41,307 nt of DNA from Gemmatimonadota bacterium (lineage in GTDB: Bacteria > Gemmatimonadota > Gemmatimonadetes > Longimicrobiales > Gaopeijiaceae): positions 1 through 41,307 of the forward strand of contig PWZC01000297.1 in NCBI GenBank assembly GCA_003567615.1, written 5' to 3'. Position numbers and translations under genes: made by a program. The notes beneath the pieces were generated by a model. The model was not told the DNA's origin, did not search any database, and saw only the letters and a list, made by a program, of their open reading frames with translations. Below, in pieces: positions 1 through 9,230 of the stretch (the stretch's first letter is position 1; each line of letters begins with the position of its first letter).

Positions 1-2
1 AC

Positions 3-797
3 GATGGGAGTCGAGATCGAACCTGGAGTCTGATCGAAGGGCTGGCCAGGACTCACGAGGCGGTTCACGGGATCAAGCTGTCCCGGAACCAGGGCCACCA
101 GAAGGCGCTCCTGGCCGGGCTCGAGACCGCCCCCGGGGACGCCCTGATCAGCATCGATGCCGACCTGCAGGACGACGTGTCGGTCATGGAAGGCATGGTG
201 GACCACTACTTGGAGGGATCCGAAGTGGTCTACGGCGTCAGGGAGCGCCGGGACTCGGATACGCCCTTCAAGCGGTGGAGCGCTCAGACCTACTACCGCC
301 TCCTTCACTTCCTCGGCGTTCGCATCGTATACAACCACGCGGATTACCGCCTGCTGAGCCGGCGCGCACTGGAGTGCCTGCGTGAGTTCCGCGAGGTGAA
401 CCTCTTCATTCGGGGGATCATCCCTCTTCTGGGCTTCCCTTCCACCACCGTCACCTACACACGGACCAGCCGCTTCGCCGGTGAATCGAAGTACCCGGTC
501 AGGAAGATGCTCGCCCTCGCCATCGACGGTGTCACCTCTTTCTCGGCGGTGCCGCTCCGTCTGATCACGCTCACCGGGCTCGTGGTCTTTCTCGGCAGCA
601 TGGGCATCGCGGGGTGGGCGTTCTGGGTCAGGATCATCGGGGACACGGCCGTGCCGGGGTGGGCCTCCACCGTCATCCCGTTCTACTTCCTCGGTGGGGT
701 CCAGTTGTTCTGCATTGGTGTCATCGGAGAATACCTGGCCAAGATTTTCGAAGAAGTGAAGGGACGCCCCCGCTATTTCATCGAGACCACCGTCTAG
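3..797 (+). CDS. Family 2 polyprenyl-phosphate glycosyltransferase (5' partial)
   Basis: The gene enters from before the window and ends at TAG 795-797. The visible part opens with DGSRDRT, then LSRNQGHQKALLAGLE and the acceptor/metal motif SIDADLQDD. This is the DPM1/GtrB/ArnC-like type of GT2, which moves a sugar from a nucleotide donor to a polyprenyl phosphate at the inner membrane face. Two hydrophobic C-terminal segments (about 575-640 and 670-735) fit the usual pair of membrane helices, and the tail GEYLAKIFEEVKGRPRYFIE is typical of the group. A NodB-like gene follows after 11 bases and a second GT2 after that, so the three probably form one surface-glycan operon. The family call is firm; the sugar cannot be read from sequence. 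Confidence 0.92.
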   Translation, partial: DGSRDRTWSLIEGLARTHEAVHGIKLSRNQGHQKALLAGLETAPGDALISIDADLQDDVSVMEGMVDHYLEGSEVVYGVRERRDSDTPFKRWSAQTYYRLLHFLGVRIVYNHADYRLLSRRALECLREFREVNLFIRGIIPLLGFPSTTVTYTRTSRFAGESKYPVRKMLALAIDGVTSFSAVPLRLITLTGLVVFLGSMGIAGWAFWVRIIGDTAVPGWASTVIPFYFLGGVQLFCIGVIGEYLAKIFEEVKGRPRYFIETTV

Positions 798-808
798 CTT
801 GGCCCGCC

Positions 809-1732
809 ATGAGTCCGCCGATGAGTCCCTCGATGAAGAAGGTCCTCCGCGTCACGGTGGCGACTACGCTCCTGCTGGCCGGGGTGGTCGTGGCGGTTGC
901 CCTGGGCACCCTGGGCCTCGAATGGCGGAAGAACGCTGCGCCCGAGTGCCGTGTGGCGGCCTTCATGTACCATTCCGTGATCCCCGACTCTCTGCCGGGC
1001 CAGCGATTCGACATCCGACATTCGGACTTCAAGCGTCACCTGGGGGAACTGGATGAAGCCGGCGTGCGCGTCGTCGACCCGCTTATCTCAGAGTCGGCAA
1101 CGGGCTCGATGGCGGACGCAATTGAGGCGTGGTGCTCGCAGCATGACCGAGTGGCCATGATCACCTTCGACGCGGAGACCCCCTCCCACCACGCGACGCT
1201 CAGCGTCCCGGAGTTGAGGGCCCGGGACATGACCGCCGCCTATTTCGTGGTTACGGACTTCCTGGATGCGTCAAACTGGGTGAGCCGCAGCGACATCGAA
1301 GTCATGCTGGAGGCGGGGATGCGCGTGGGCTCCCACTCCCACCGGCATCCGCTGATGACTCGTATCCCCCCAAGCGAGGTTCGGGAGGATCTTTCGGCCT
1401 CCGTTGCCGTGCTCGGAGAACTCGCGGCCACCGGACCGCCCATGCTGGCCCTCCCAGGAGGACGGTACGACCCGGAGGTCCTCCGCATCGCGGGAGACAT
1501 CGGGTTCAGCCAGATTTTCACCTCCGACCCCTGCTACGTGAAGCCCACGACTCCCTCAAATCGGATCTGTCGAATCGAGGTACGCGGGGACCGGGGTCCG
1601 AGCCCACTGGAGTTCCTGGATTCGCCCTTCCTCGTGAGTCGCCAGGGCTGGTCGTGGGGATGGAAACGTCGCATAGAGGGGCTGACTGGGGTCTGGATAT
1701 GGGACCTCATCAGTCGCATGAGATATGGCTAA
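809..1732 (+). CDS. Membrane-anchored NodB/CE4-like deacetylase with altered metal motif
   Basis: A protein of 307 aa with an N-terminal membrane anchor (about residues 12-34) and a NodB-type fold. AFMYHSV (residues 51-57) opens the domain and SHSHRH carries the HSxxH metal motif (His176, His180). LPGGRYDP stands where families keep RxPxG. The usual TFDD motif reads TFDAE (Asp121-Ala122): the catalytic-base Asp remains, but the Asp that normally binds the metal is Ala. The enzyme may use Glu123 or another ligand, or be inactive. It sits 11 bases after the upstream glycosyltransferase. ATG codons at 809, 821 and 833 are all possible starts, and none has a clear ribosome-binding site; 809 is the most upstream. 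It probably acts on an exported N-acetylated glycan. Confidence 0.8.
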   Translation: MSPPMSPSMKKVLRVTVATTLLLAGVVVAVALGTLGLEWRKNAAPECRVAAFMYHSVIPDSLPGQRFDIRHSDFKRHLGELDEAGVRVVDPLISESATGSMADAIEAWCSQHDRVAMITFDAETPSHHATLSVPELRARDMTAAYFVVTDFLDASNWVSRSDIEVMLEAGMRVGSHSHRHPLMTRIPPSEVREDLSASVAVLGELAATGPPMLALPGGRYDPEVLRIAGDIGFSQIFTSDPCYVKPTTPSNRICRIEVRGDRGPSPLEFLDSPFLVSRQGWSWGWKRRIEGLTGVWIWDLISRMRYG

Positions 1733-1764
1733 CACCGACCTGAACCCTCGAGACAATTTTTTCA

Positions 1765-2544
1765 ATGACGAGAGAATCCCATTCGCAACCTGACTGGTCG
1801 ATTGTCATACCAGCATACAATGAAGAAGACCGGCTACCCCCCTACCTTGCTGCCATTCAGGATTTCTTCGCCACGACGCCTTGGTCGGTGGAAGTCATAG
1901 TAGCCGATGACGGGTCTGTTGATAGAACGGCAAGCCTGGTTGAGCAGCTTGCTGACAGATGGCCAGCACTCAAGATCCACTCACTCCCCCACAATCAGGG
2001 AAAGGGCGCCGCGGTGCGACAAGGCATCCTGCGAGCGAGGGGCAAGCGGATCCTCTTCGCCGATGCCGATGGCGCGACGCCTATCTCAGAGCTCCATCGT
2101 CTCAGCAAGGCCCTTGACGAGGGAGCCGACATTGCGATCGGCTCACGGGCCGTCTCGGATTCAGAGACTCACGTGGAGACCAGCTGGCGGCGCCGGGTGA
2201 TTGGGCGGACGTTTCACGCAATGGTGTCAATTGTTGGGGTGCGCAAGATCCGGGATACACAGTGCGGATTCAAGGCATTCCGAGCCGAGGTCGCTCTTCC
2301 CCTTTTTGACACGCTAACAATCGATGGTTTTGGGTTCGACGTGGAAGTCATTCTTCTTGCGCAGCGCGCCGACCTGAGGATCGCTGAAGTGCCAGTGAAT
2401 TGGACTCATGTGGATGGCTCACGCATCAGTATTTTTCGAGACTCCCCCAGAATGGCAATGGACGTCGTTTCCGTTCGGGTCAAAATGCTTGGGGGAAGGT
2501 ACAAGGCTTGGCCTCCTCACGAATTGAAGCGCGGCCCCATTTAG
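1765..2544 (+). CDS. Family 2 glycosyltransferase, dolichyl-phosphate glucosyltransferase (Alg5)-like
   Basis: A protein of 259 aa with a complete GT2 domain. SIVIPAYNEE (from about residue 12) and VADDGSVDRT form the nucleotide-binding part, FADADGA the DxD metal site, and DTQCGFKAF with GFGFDVEVILLAQ the acceptor end. This pattern is that of Alg5-like enzymes, which make polyprenyl-phosphate-glucose or a similar lipid-linked sugar. No C-terminal membrane helices are visible, unlike the first gene of the window. The start lies 32 bases after the NodB-like gene, in the same direction. Codon use is visibly less GC-biased than in the genes from 13 kb onward, which suggests separate acquisition. 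Confidence 0.9.
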   Translation: MTRESHSQPDWSIVIPAYNEEDRLPPYLAAIQDFFATTPWSVEVIVADDGSVDRTASLVEQLADRWPALKIHSLPHNQGKGAAVRQGILRARGKRILFADADGATPISELHRLSKALDEGADIAIGSRAVSDSETHVETSWRRRVIGRTFHAMVSIVGVRKIRDTQCGFKAFRAEVALPLFDTLTIDGFGFDVEVILLAQRADLRIAEVPVNWTHVDGSRISIFRDSPRMAMDVVSVRVKMLGGRYKAWPPHELKRGPI

Positions 2545-2969
2545 AGCCACGGCCCCAACCATATTCCACTCGTGAGATATCTTGGATCCGGCCAGCTCTT
2601 TCCGGCACCTTGTCCGGGTTAGGGCCCCAAATGCGCCTTGCCCCCAACACGCGGCACGTCACCGAGACCGGTGAGCCGCGTTGTAGCGTTACTTCCCCAG
2701 GATATCAGTCCGCCGCGCTTTCCAGCATATCCCGCTCAATTTCAAGTGGCTTGATCGCGCCTGAGTCGCCCCAACTTGGATCGTGTCGGCGGGTATCTCG
2801 AGCTCTTTGGCAAAGTCCTCGGGACCCTGTTCTGCCCCGGCCACTCCCATCGCCGTCGAGACTCCCAAGCGATCGACCCTGGAACCTCCTGAGCTCGGTG
2901 CGCGGCAGGTACTGAGGAAGATCGGCAGCGCGCTCGGATCCGGCAGATTTCCTGTGTCGATGGCGGTTG

Positions 2970-3660
2970 GTTCATGCGGGCAGGCGTCCGGGGAAATCAA
3001 GCGCCAATTTTGCCCAAAGGCAGTGGTCAAGTCCCGCACGGGCCGGGCCAACGCTCACGCCCTTTCCTGATGGCGAGGTAGAGGCGGTCTCGCACCGCCT
3101 CGGGACCCAAGGGACAAGCCCCGCCGGTCCGTCCAGGACGCATACTTCAGCCAGCCACGTACCATTCGGATTTTCGGGAGACAGACATCTGACGTTGGCA
3201 AGACGATTTCGACAGCCTCCCGGAAGCCGACCAGCCCGTCGATGGAGACGACATTCGCCTCCCAGGCCCCGCAGTTCTTGTGTTCCGTGAGCACACCAGG
3301 CCAGCAACGTTGCCCCCTCTGCTTAGCTGGCCCAGAGATCCAGCAACTCCTTGTCGCCGGAAAGGGTTCTGTGGAAGGCCCCGGAAGATGGTCTGCATCT
3401 GGGCTTGGTTCCCGGGTCCGCATCTTCCTGTGAATGGCGCCCAGGAAGACGATCGCCCAAACCTCGTCGAGCGGCCCAGCCTGCCGCGCCTTCGAATTCT
3501 CAAGGACCAAATCAGTGGCCGGGATGCATAGCAACGGGCAAGTCTGCACTTGGTGAGGCTCCTTCAGGTGGTCCTGCATCCCCCCTTCGTCATGCCGCGT
3601 GCCAAGATGGTGAGCTGAGATGGTGTTCATTTGCTCGGCCAAGCGCGGGAACCGCCGATG
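2970..3660 (-). pseudogene. Decayed IS256-family (mutator-type) transposase
   Basis: Reading leftwards on the minus strand, pieces of an IS256-type transposase appear in order but in different frames. ATDLVLENSKARQAGPLDEV and WAIVFLGAIHRKMR (about 3519-3420) match the region before and at the first catalytic Asp, where the expected Asp of FLDA is Gly. SGDKELLDLWAS, a stop, then AEGATLL follows in another frame (about 3350-3300). GVLTEHKNCG, SIDGLVGFREAVEIVLP and KIRMVRGWLKYASWTDRR then match the central catalytic part (about 3290-3115). The frame changes and internal stop show it is dead. Matches fade below about 3050, and the boundaries given are approximate. No terminal repeats were found. 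From 2545 to 2970 I see no gene. Confidence 0.8.
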
Positions 3661-3696
3661 CGCATCGAACCGGCGGCGTATGCCGTAGGGGCGACA

Positions 3697-5094
3697 CTAT
3701 CGCGGGGCCGACTCAGTGAGCAGACTAATGACGGGCCGGAACTTGCCACCTCTCGTCCGTGTCAGCTCGTCAACCAGTTCAACGCTGACTGAGACATGCT
3801 CGCCAACACGCTCCCGCAAGGCGGCTACCACAGGCCAAAGGTCCGATTCCTTACAACCTCCATGAAGAATGGCTCGCAGCCGAACCCGGCCCTCAGAATC
3901 CTGGATGATCTGACAATCCGCGATTCCCTCGGCGACCCGAAAGACCGGTCCAAGTCGTCCCACCCGCCGCCCGTCTGGTGTAAGGATAACATCGTCACGG
4001 CGACCCACGATGGAGTGAAAGAGGTAGACCTGCGCCTCCCCGTTGTCAGGTTCGGCCGGCTCTATCAGGTCGCCGATCCTATAGCGAATCAATGGCATCG
4101 CCAAGTTTAGGAAGCCGGTAGAAAGAAAGCTACTCACCGCGCTTCCGGAAGTATCCTCACGATCGTTTTCCAATTCCAAAAGCCCGAATGCAGGGTGAGC
4201 ATGCAGCAGTCCATCTTGGTGCTCGGCAATAAAAGCGCTCAACTCAACCGCCCCGTACTGATCGCGCACAGGACAGCTGAACGCCCGTTCGATCATCTTT
4301 CTTTGATTGGGTAGCAGGGTCTCAGACGACGTCATCACGAATCGTGGCTTTATGCGCCCCTGCTGGCCAGAACCAACGATCGCCGCGGCGACCTCATAGA
4401 TCGCTGACGGATAGGCGTCTATGTATACCGGATTGATTTCTTCTAGTTTGTCGATATAATATGGCAAATACTTGGGTGCCAGATGATAAGCTGAAAATAG
4501 TGTGTCATTCATCGCCGGATTGGGGCGCCAGAATGGAGGCCTATCGCGCTTCCCAGGCACGAGGGAACGTCCGGCGAATGTCGCACTACGAGAGAACGGT
4601 CCCGCACCGTGGCGGATGAGAAAGTCGGCCAGAAAGGCGTAGTTCCGCTGCAGCGCCTCGCGACTTACGCGGACTCGTAATGGCCGGCCACTGGTCCCAC
4701 TAGTGGAGTGGACGCGTACGTCGCGATCCGTAAATCCCTCGGAGTAGAACGCATATGGGTTCTCCCGCACCGCATCGCGGTCAAGCGGGGGAAAGAAATT
4801 TGAGAGTGTGGCGAGGCTCACATCGGCAGTCCGAAAGCCCCTTTCTCGCGCCAGTTGTCGGTAATAGGGCACATGCTTTAGAGCATGGTCTATCAAGTGA
4901 TGAAGGCGAGATTCCCGAAGTGCCCGAAGCTCATTCGGGCCCCCGGAGCCATCTTCCTGTAACTCCGCGAGCTCCTGCCGGTAAGCTTCCCCGAACCGCT
5001 GGCGACGCAGGTGATAGCCGTAAAGAGCCGTTGCCATGCACTGCATGGCCGTCGGCGCTTTCCGGTACAGTGCGTGGAGCATCCGCACGCTCAT
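3697..5094 (-). CDS. CapK/PaaK-like adenylate-forming enzyme (phenylacetate-CoA ligase family)
   Basis: A protein of 465 aa. The phosphate-binding loop HSTSGTSGRPLRVRVS, the central SSETLLPNQRKMIERAF and DQYGAVEL, and the late IRYRIGDLIEPAE with VGRRDDVILTPDGRRV are those of the PaaK/CapK branch of adenylate-forming enzymes. Members inside capsule and exopolysaccharide loci are thought to activate an acid used to decorate the polymer; the substrate here is unknown. Reading is open far upstream, but the ATG at 5094-5092 is chosen because it overlaps the stop of the preceding glycosyltransferase as ATGA, the sign of translational coupling. The gene ends just beside the dead IS256 copy. Base composition is lower in GC than in later genes, with a TA-rich patch around 4440-4500. 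Confidence 0.88.
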   Translation of the reverse strand: MSVRMLHALYRKAPTAMQCMATALYGYHLRRQRFGEAYRQELAELQEDGSGGPNELRALRESRLHHLIDHALKHVPYYRQLARERGFRTADVSLATLSNFFPPLDRDAVRENPYAFYSEGFTDRDVRVHSTSGTSGRPLRVRVSREALQRNYAFLADFLIRHGAGPFSRSATFAGRSLVPGKRDRPPFWRPNPAMNDTLFSAYHLAPKYLPYYIDKLEEINPVYIDAYPSAIYEVAAAIVGSGQQGRIKPRFVMTSSETLLPNQRKMIERAFSCPVRDQYGAVELSAFIAEHQDGLLHAHPAFGLLELENDREDTSGSAVSSFLSTGFLNLAMPLIRYRIGDLIEPAEPDNGEAQVYLFHSIVGRRDDVILTPDGRRVGRLGPVFRVAEGIADCQIIQDSEGRVRLRAILHGGCKESDLWPVVAALRERVGEHVSVSVELVDELTRTRGGKFRPVISLLTESAPR

Positions 5095-6353
5095 CGGCTC
5101 GCTGCCAGCTGTGAATACAAATCTGCCAACTTGGCACCGATCTCCCGGAACGAAAATACACGCTCGGCCCGGGCCCGCGCCGCGGCGCCGAGCCGACGTC
5201 GCAACTCGGAATCCTCGAAAAGCCGAATAATGGAGTCTCGGAACTCGATTGGTGTTTCGGCGATAATTACATCCACGCCATCCGTTAGCCCAAGGCCTTC
5301 GCAAGCAACCGGATGCGCTACGATGGGCTTTGAAAGCGCCATTGCATCTATCATCTTGAGCTTTGTCCCCCCCCCATCGTAGATTGGGCATACATATACC
5401 TGACTTCGGTAGACAAGCGGTCGCATGTCGTCTACAAATCCTGGTATTTCAATTCCTGCATATGGCGCGGCGAGCCGCCTTAACGATACGGACGGATTAC
5501 GGCCAATGATCTGGAGCCTAGCCTCAGGTCGTCTTTCGACAAGCAATGGCCAGACATCCGAAACCAGAAACTGCATTGCACTAGCGTTCGGGTACCAAGA
5601 CAGGCCACCCACGAAAATCAACGAGTCGGGCGTTTCAGGGGTATCCGCTGGAGAAGCAGTGAAGTAGTCGAGGTCCACACCGTTCGGAACCACCTCGGTG
5701 TGTACGCCCGGCACGACAGCCTTCAGTCGCTCTGCATCCAGTTCGGCACACACGAGATGGCGCCAGAAACGTCCCGCGAAGCTGCGCTCCACAGCCTGTA
5801 AACGTCGACCCTCCTGCCAGAAATAGACTCGCCTCAGCATGTTCGGCTCCTGACTCGCCCGGCGCAGCAACATCTCAGATTCGACATTATGGTGGTTGAG
5901 GCAGGCAGGCAGGTCATCAGCGACTTCAGCTATGTAGGGCGCAAGGCTAATGGTGTCCACGTGCACGAGTTCAGGATCGGATTGGGAGACCGCCTCCCTC
6001 ACAGCTTCCCGGTAGGCCATAGACTTACCCCAGCGAACAGTGAAGGGCTCACCAGGAAGCAGGGATCGAGCCGCAAGGCCGACCTGACCGATGGGATAAT
6101 CTTCCTGCGGCAAGTCGATGACCCTGCGCACGACTGCGAACTGCTCGAGAGCGCCCAATGCTGCGTCGACACTTTCTGCATCTGGCTGTTGTGACCGCTG
6201 CCTAAATGCGATGACCTCCAGTTCATGTCGCTCCCCGATAGCCTTCATCAAGTGATAGGACCTCTGACGTAGCCCTCCCTTTGGTGGCCAAGGCAAGAGA
6301 TGCGAGAGCCAGAGCACCCTGCGCCGTGAGTGATTTGGAGTGTCAGGCTGCAC
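5091..6353 (-). CDS. Family 4 (GT-B) glycosyltransferase
   Basis: A protein of 420 aa. The N-terminal half has WLSHLLPWPPKGGLRQRSYH and HHNVESEMLLRRA. The C-terminal half has VVPNGVDLDYF, FVGGLSWYPNASA, the GFVDDMRPL segment and the donor-binding stretch YDGGGTKLKMIDAMALSKP. This is the EPS-associated GT4 type that adds sugars to a lipid-linked repeat unit in the cytosol. The start is GTG at 6353-6351, preceded by a perfect AGGAGG six bases upstream. The Gly-Gly-Gly of the donor-site motif is encoded by an unbroken run of nine G (complement of 5367-5375), a possible slippage site. The gene overlaps the next one by ATGA, so the two are probably made together. Confidence 0.92.
   Translation of the reverse strand: MQPDTPNHSRRRVLWLSHLLPWPPKGGLRQRSYHLMKAIGERHELEVIAFRQRSQQPDAESVDAALGALEQFAVVRRVIDLPQEDYPIGQVGLAARSLLPGEPFTVRWGKSMAYREAVREAVSQSDPELVHVDTISLAPYIAEVADDLPACLNHHNVESEMLLRRASQEPNMLRRVYFWQEGRRLQAVERSFAGRFWRHLVCAELDAERLKAVVPGVHTEVVPNGVDLDYFTASPADTPETPDSLIFVGGLSWYPNASAMQFLVSDVWPLLVERRPEARLQIIGRNPSVSLRRLAAPYAGIEIPGFVDDMRPLVYRSQVYVCPIYDGGGTKLKMIDAMALSKPIVAHPVACEGLGLTDGVDVIIAETPIEFRDSIIRLFEDSELRRRLGAAARARAERVFSFREIGAKLADLYSQLAASR
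5367..5375 (-). repeat. G9 tract inside the GT4 donor-site motif
   Basis: Nine C on the plus strand, that is nine G on the coding strand, encode the Gly-Gly-Gly of the conserved donor-binding motif. Gain or loss of one base would cut the enzyme off before its C-terminal helices. The neighbouring CapK-like gene, coupled by ATGA, could then be affected as well. Confidence 0.9.
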
Positions 6354-7908
6354 GGGAGTCCTCCTGATGTTTTTTTTGCATCATTGCTGTTTCAGTACAC
6401 CCACAGGGCCATGCCACATAAAAAGTACAAAAGATGTATTTAGATATGAACCCACACAACCCGCGTCAGACATTTACACACGAGGGTACCGTCTTTGCCT
6501 TGAAAGAAGCCCCCGATGTCAATATTCGGACACCCCCATGTGAACGAACCGCTAGCCACGACTCAACGGGGACGAGATGGGAAGAGGACCAAATTTCTGA
6601 CAGGTCAACTCGGGATGGCGTTCGCTTGCGCCATTGACTCGCGGGCGAGATCCGTTCGCCAGAGTCATCGCCCTCGCTTCAGTTGACGGTAGCTATACCC
6701 TCACGTCCTCCCCGTCATGTTGGAGGAGACTCAGGTAATCTACTTGACAAGCGGAAAAGCCCAAACGGTCCATCGGCGCACGGGAGCCCCCTGTCGCTCC
6801 GCCCTTCACGGACTTGCTGGCGAGCCCATCGAGAACCTGACTGTGGATCCCCCAAGCCCCCTGCGCGTCGTCAATCCGATTCGGGCGTCGAGAGATTCAG
6901 TGGAGGACGGTTCGGAGTCGTCCGGGGTCCCCCCCCACATGAGGCTTTCCAATCCTCCTTCAAGTTGATCCGGGGTCGTGTCCAGGGGATTCCAGGCCCA
7001 AGAACCGGGGAAGGGGCCTTCCCTTCCATCACGTAATCCGGGATACGGCGTGTGCTGTCAGAGGAATCAAGGAACGACTTGAGGTAGCCCGACTCTCTTC
7101 GCAAGCCTCTTGAAAGCTCGTTCAGTGCTCAGGCCCCTCTCGAGTTGGCCGAAGATGTCACCGATGTGTTTGGCTGGCCGTCCGCAGAATCTAGACCTCT
7201 ACTCGGTTAGGACGATCCGGATCCGGATGACGGGCTCGTCGACGACGGGGGAGCACATATCGTTGAGGCCATGGATGGCGGTCTCCGGAACGTGACGGCC
7301 CGATCGCAGGCGGACGAAGACGGGAAGAGCGGCCTGCAGGAATACCCTGCTCCCATAGTCACAGGCGTCACCGAAGTGGGTTGTGGCGGCCCCGGGGTTG
7401 CCGGGAAGACGGGTCTTGATACGACCGCCTCGGCACTCGAGGCTGGAGAGTTCGATATATGGGATCCGCTCAGCGCCCGGAGTACGCCCTTGCTCAGTGA
7501 CGCTCCCATCGAGGCGCGCAAGGACGCCCACGTTAGTGGGGCGGCTTTGGCGGTCTCAAACACCTCGGATGTGGCTCAATCTCACCTGACAACCGGCTGG
7601 CCCAGAAGATCATCGCGGGCGGGCCGCCCGCCCCGCCAAGTGTTTGAGCGATCCGCCGAGACTCGCACCCCGGTCTATCTGCTGACACCGTTCGGCTCGG
7701 GACGGTTGGAGCCGGGGTGCTGTGGATTGCCCCCTGGACATCGGATGTCCGGAGGCAAGGAAGGATCAAGCAGAACCACAGCCCTCTTCATCCGACGACC
7801 TCGCAGGCCCCTGACTTGCTTCAGAGTCCCCGTGCCAGCTGCAGCAGGCTCAGCCGCTGAACTGCTATCGGTTTCTTCTATGTGGGCGTCCTGCAACACC
7901 CTCTCGTT
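6354..7908. other. Gene-poor stretch between glycosyltransferase and IS4 element
   Basis: No gene could be supported in about 1.5 kb. Next to the GTG of the minus-strand glycosyltransferase is an AT-rich patch (about 6365-6480, with eight T at 6370-6377), the likely promoter area of that gene; no -35/-10 pair is convincing. Further on, short open frames occur on both strands, for example 7199-7531 (-) and 7271-7978 (+). None shows a recognisable motif or a ribosome-binding site. A short minus-strand run at about 7180-7080, reading GRPAKHIGDIFGQLERGL, looks protein-like but breaks off. The stretch is probably decayed accessory DNA. Confidence 0.6.
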
Positions 7909-7926
7909 ATCAGTAGTGTCCGGTTA
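7909..7926. repeat. Left terminal inverted repeat of the IS4 element
   Basis: ATCAGTAGTGTCCGGTTA, identical over 18 bases to the complement of the right end. The transposase stop codon TAA (complement of 7924-7926) lies inside this repeat. Confidence 0.95.
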
Positions 7927-9105
7927 TAAGTCGAAGAGCCGCAACTGGTTGGAAATGGCGGCGTCTTTTGGGGTGTAGCGAGCAGCGGAAAACAGTTGCG
8001 GGAGAGGGGTTTTCTCGAACGGATGGACGCTGAGGATCTGTAGCATTGTGTAGAGATCTCGCTCGATTCCGAGGCGTTTCCTGGCGATAGCCACGAGCAG
8101 GTAGACCGAGATGGCGATCCAGATCTGGCTCTTGACCGCGTTCGAGGAGGTCCCGTAGAACGTCTTGATTCTGAGGTGCTGCTTGATCCACTTGAAGAAC
8201 AGCTCGACCTGCCAGCGCATGCGATACAGCTCGGCGACCGTGAGGGCGCCGAGCGTGAAGTCGTTCGTGAGGAAGTCGAGCTTCTTGCCGGTCTCCGCGT
8301 CCCGAAACGCGACGCGGCGAAGATGAGACGGGTAGTCCAGGGCCGAGGTGGTGCCCGTGAGCCGAATGGTCTGGTCGCAGACGAGGCCGGTCGAGCGATC
8401 CACCGGCCTGGAGTGGATGCGCTCCCATCGCATGCCGCGCTTGGCCCTCGTCACAAAGATGGCGTGGGCGGAGGTCAGCCGGTGCAGCCGGGCGAAGTCG
8501 ATGAAGCCCCGGTCGAACACGTAGATCGACCCAGGCTCGGTGACCAGAGCATCCAGGATCCTGACGGCGGCGAGCCTGGCCTCGGTGATCCAGGTGAAGG
8601 CGGGGATGCTTCCTCTCAGATCGAGCAGCGTATGCATTTTGACCCCGGCCTTGGTCGTCCTGAACCGAGCCCAGGGAAAAACCGAAAGAGAAAGGTCGAT
8701 GGTCGTGGCGTCGAGGGCGTAGACCGTGCGTTCCCTCTGGTCGATCTCCTCGAGGCCAAGCGGCTCGCTCACGTAGAGACGCCGCGCTTCCACGACGAGC
8801 CGCCGGGCGAAATCGGCGAAGATGCGCCAATCTCGTTTCTCGTTCGCGTCGGCCAGTGTACTGCGGGCCACGGCTCCCCGGATCCCGAGATGGTAGAGCT
8901 TGTCGGGCACGGCCCCGAGGCAGGCCTCGATGTCGCGAAGGCTGTCCCGGTCGGTGAGCTGGGCGAAGGACATCGCCAGATACTGGTCGCGGACCGAAAA
9001 GCTCCGGATCCGTCGGTTCCCATCGTAGCGCCGGATGCATCGGTCCAGAACGAACCGCGATCCGTGCGCCATGACCTGGGAGAATGCCATCCGCCCCTCG
9101 TTCAT
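7924..9105 (-). CDS. IS4-family DDE transposase
   Basis: A protein of 393 aa, intact. An N-terminal domain carries FAQLTDRDSLRDIEACLG. The catalytic residues are in YALDATTIDLSLS (Asp132), YVFDRGFIDF (Asp198) and YRMRWQVELFFKWIK (Glu301). The last fits the IS4 signature Y-x2-R-x3-E-x6-K exactly (Tyr294, Arg297, Glu301, Lys308). The ATG at 9105 follows AAAGGAG by six bases. The stop codon falls inside the left inverted repeat. All catalytic residues are present, so the element may still move. Confidence 0.96.
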   Translation of the reverse strand: MNEGRMAFSQVMAHGSRFVLDRCIRRYDGNRRIRSFSVRDQYLAMSFAQLTDRDSLRDIEACLGAVPDKLYHLGIRGAVARSTLADANEKRDWRIFADFARRLVVEARRLYVSEPLGLEEIDQRERTVYALDATTIDLSLSVFPWARFRTTKAGVKMHTLLDLRGSIPAFTWITEARLAAVRILDALVTEPGSIYVFDRGFIDFARLHRLTSAHAIFVTRAKRGMRWERIHSRPVDRSTGLVCDQTIRLTGTTSALDYPSHLRRVAFRDAETGKKLDFLTNDFTLGALTVAELYRMRWQVELFFKWIKQHLRIKTFYGTSSNAVKSQIWIAISVYLLVAIARKRLGIERDLYTMLQILSVHPFEKTPLPQLFSAARYTPKDAAISNQLRLFDL

Positions 9106-9230
9106 CGACCGCTCCTTTGGGTGAGTTCACCAAAGAATGCGGACGCGCTTGCCGAGGTTCAAACCGGTGCGGCCCCATCAGCCTCACAAAACGTTGCAGT
9201 GTATTAACATGCAGAGTCGGTCGCTCAGCT

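Noticed and set aside
2689-3051. Minus-strand frame as the C-terminus of the IS256 relic
   Set aside because: Only a short stretch near its start could match (ARxxLxxF-like spacing); the rest shows no IS256 similarity.
7271-7978. Open frame of 235 codons on the plus strand running into the IS4 left end
   Set aside because: No motif, no ribosome-binding site, unconvincing composition, and it crosses the element boundary.
8176-9207. Open frame of 343 codons on the plus strand
   Set aside because: Antisense to the IS4 transposase, with no motif.
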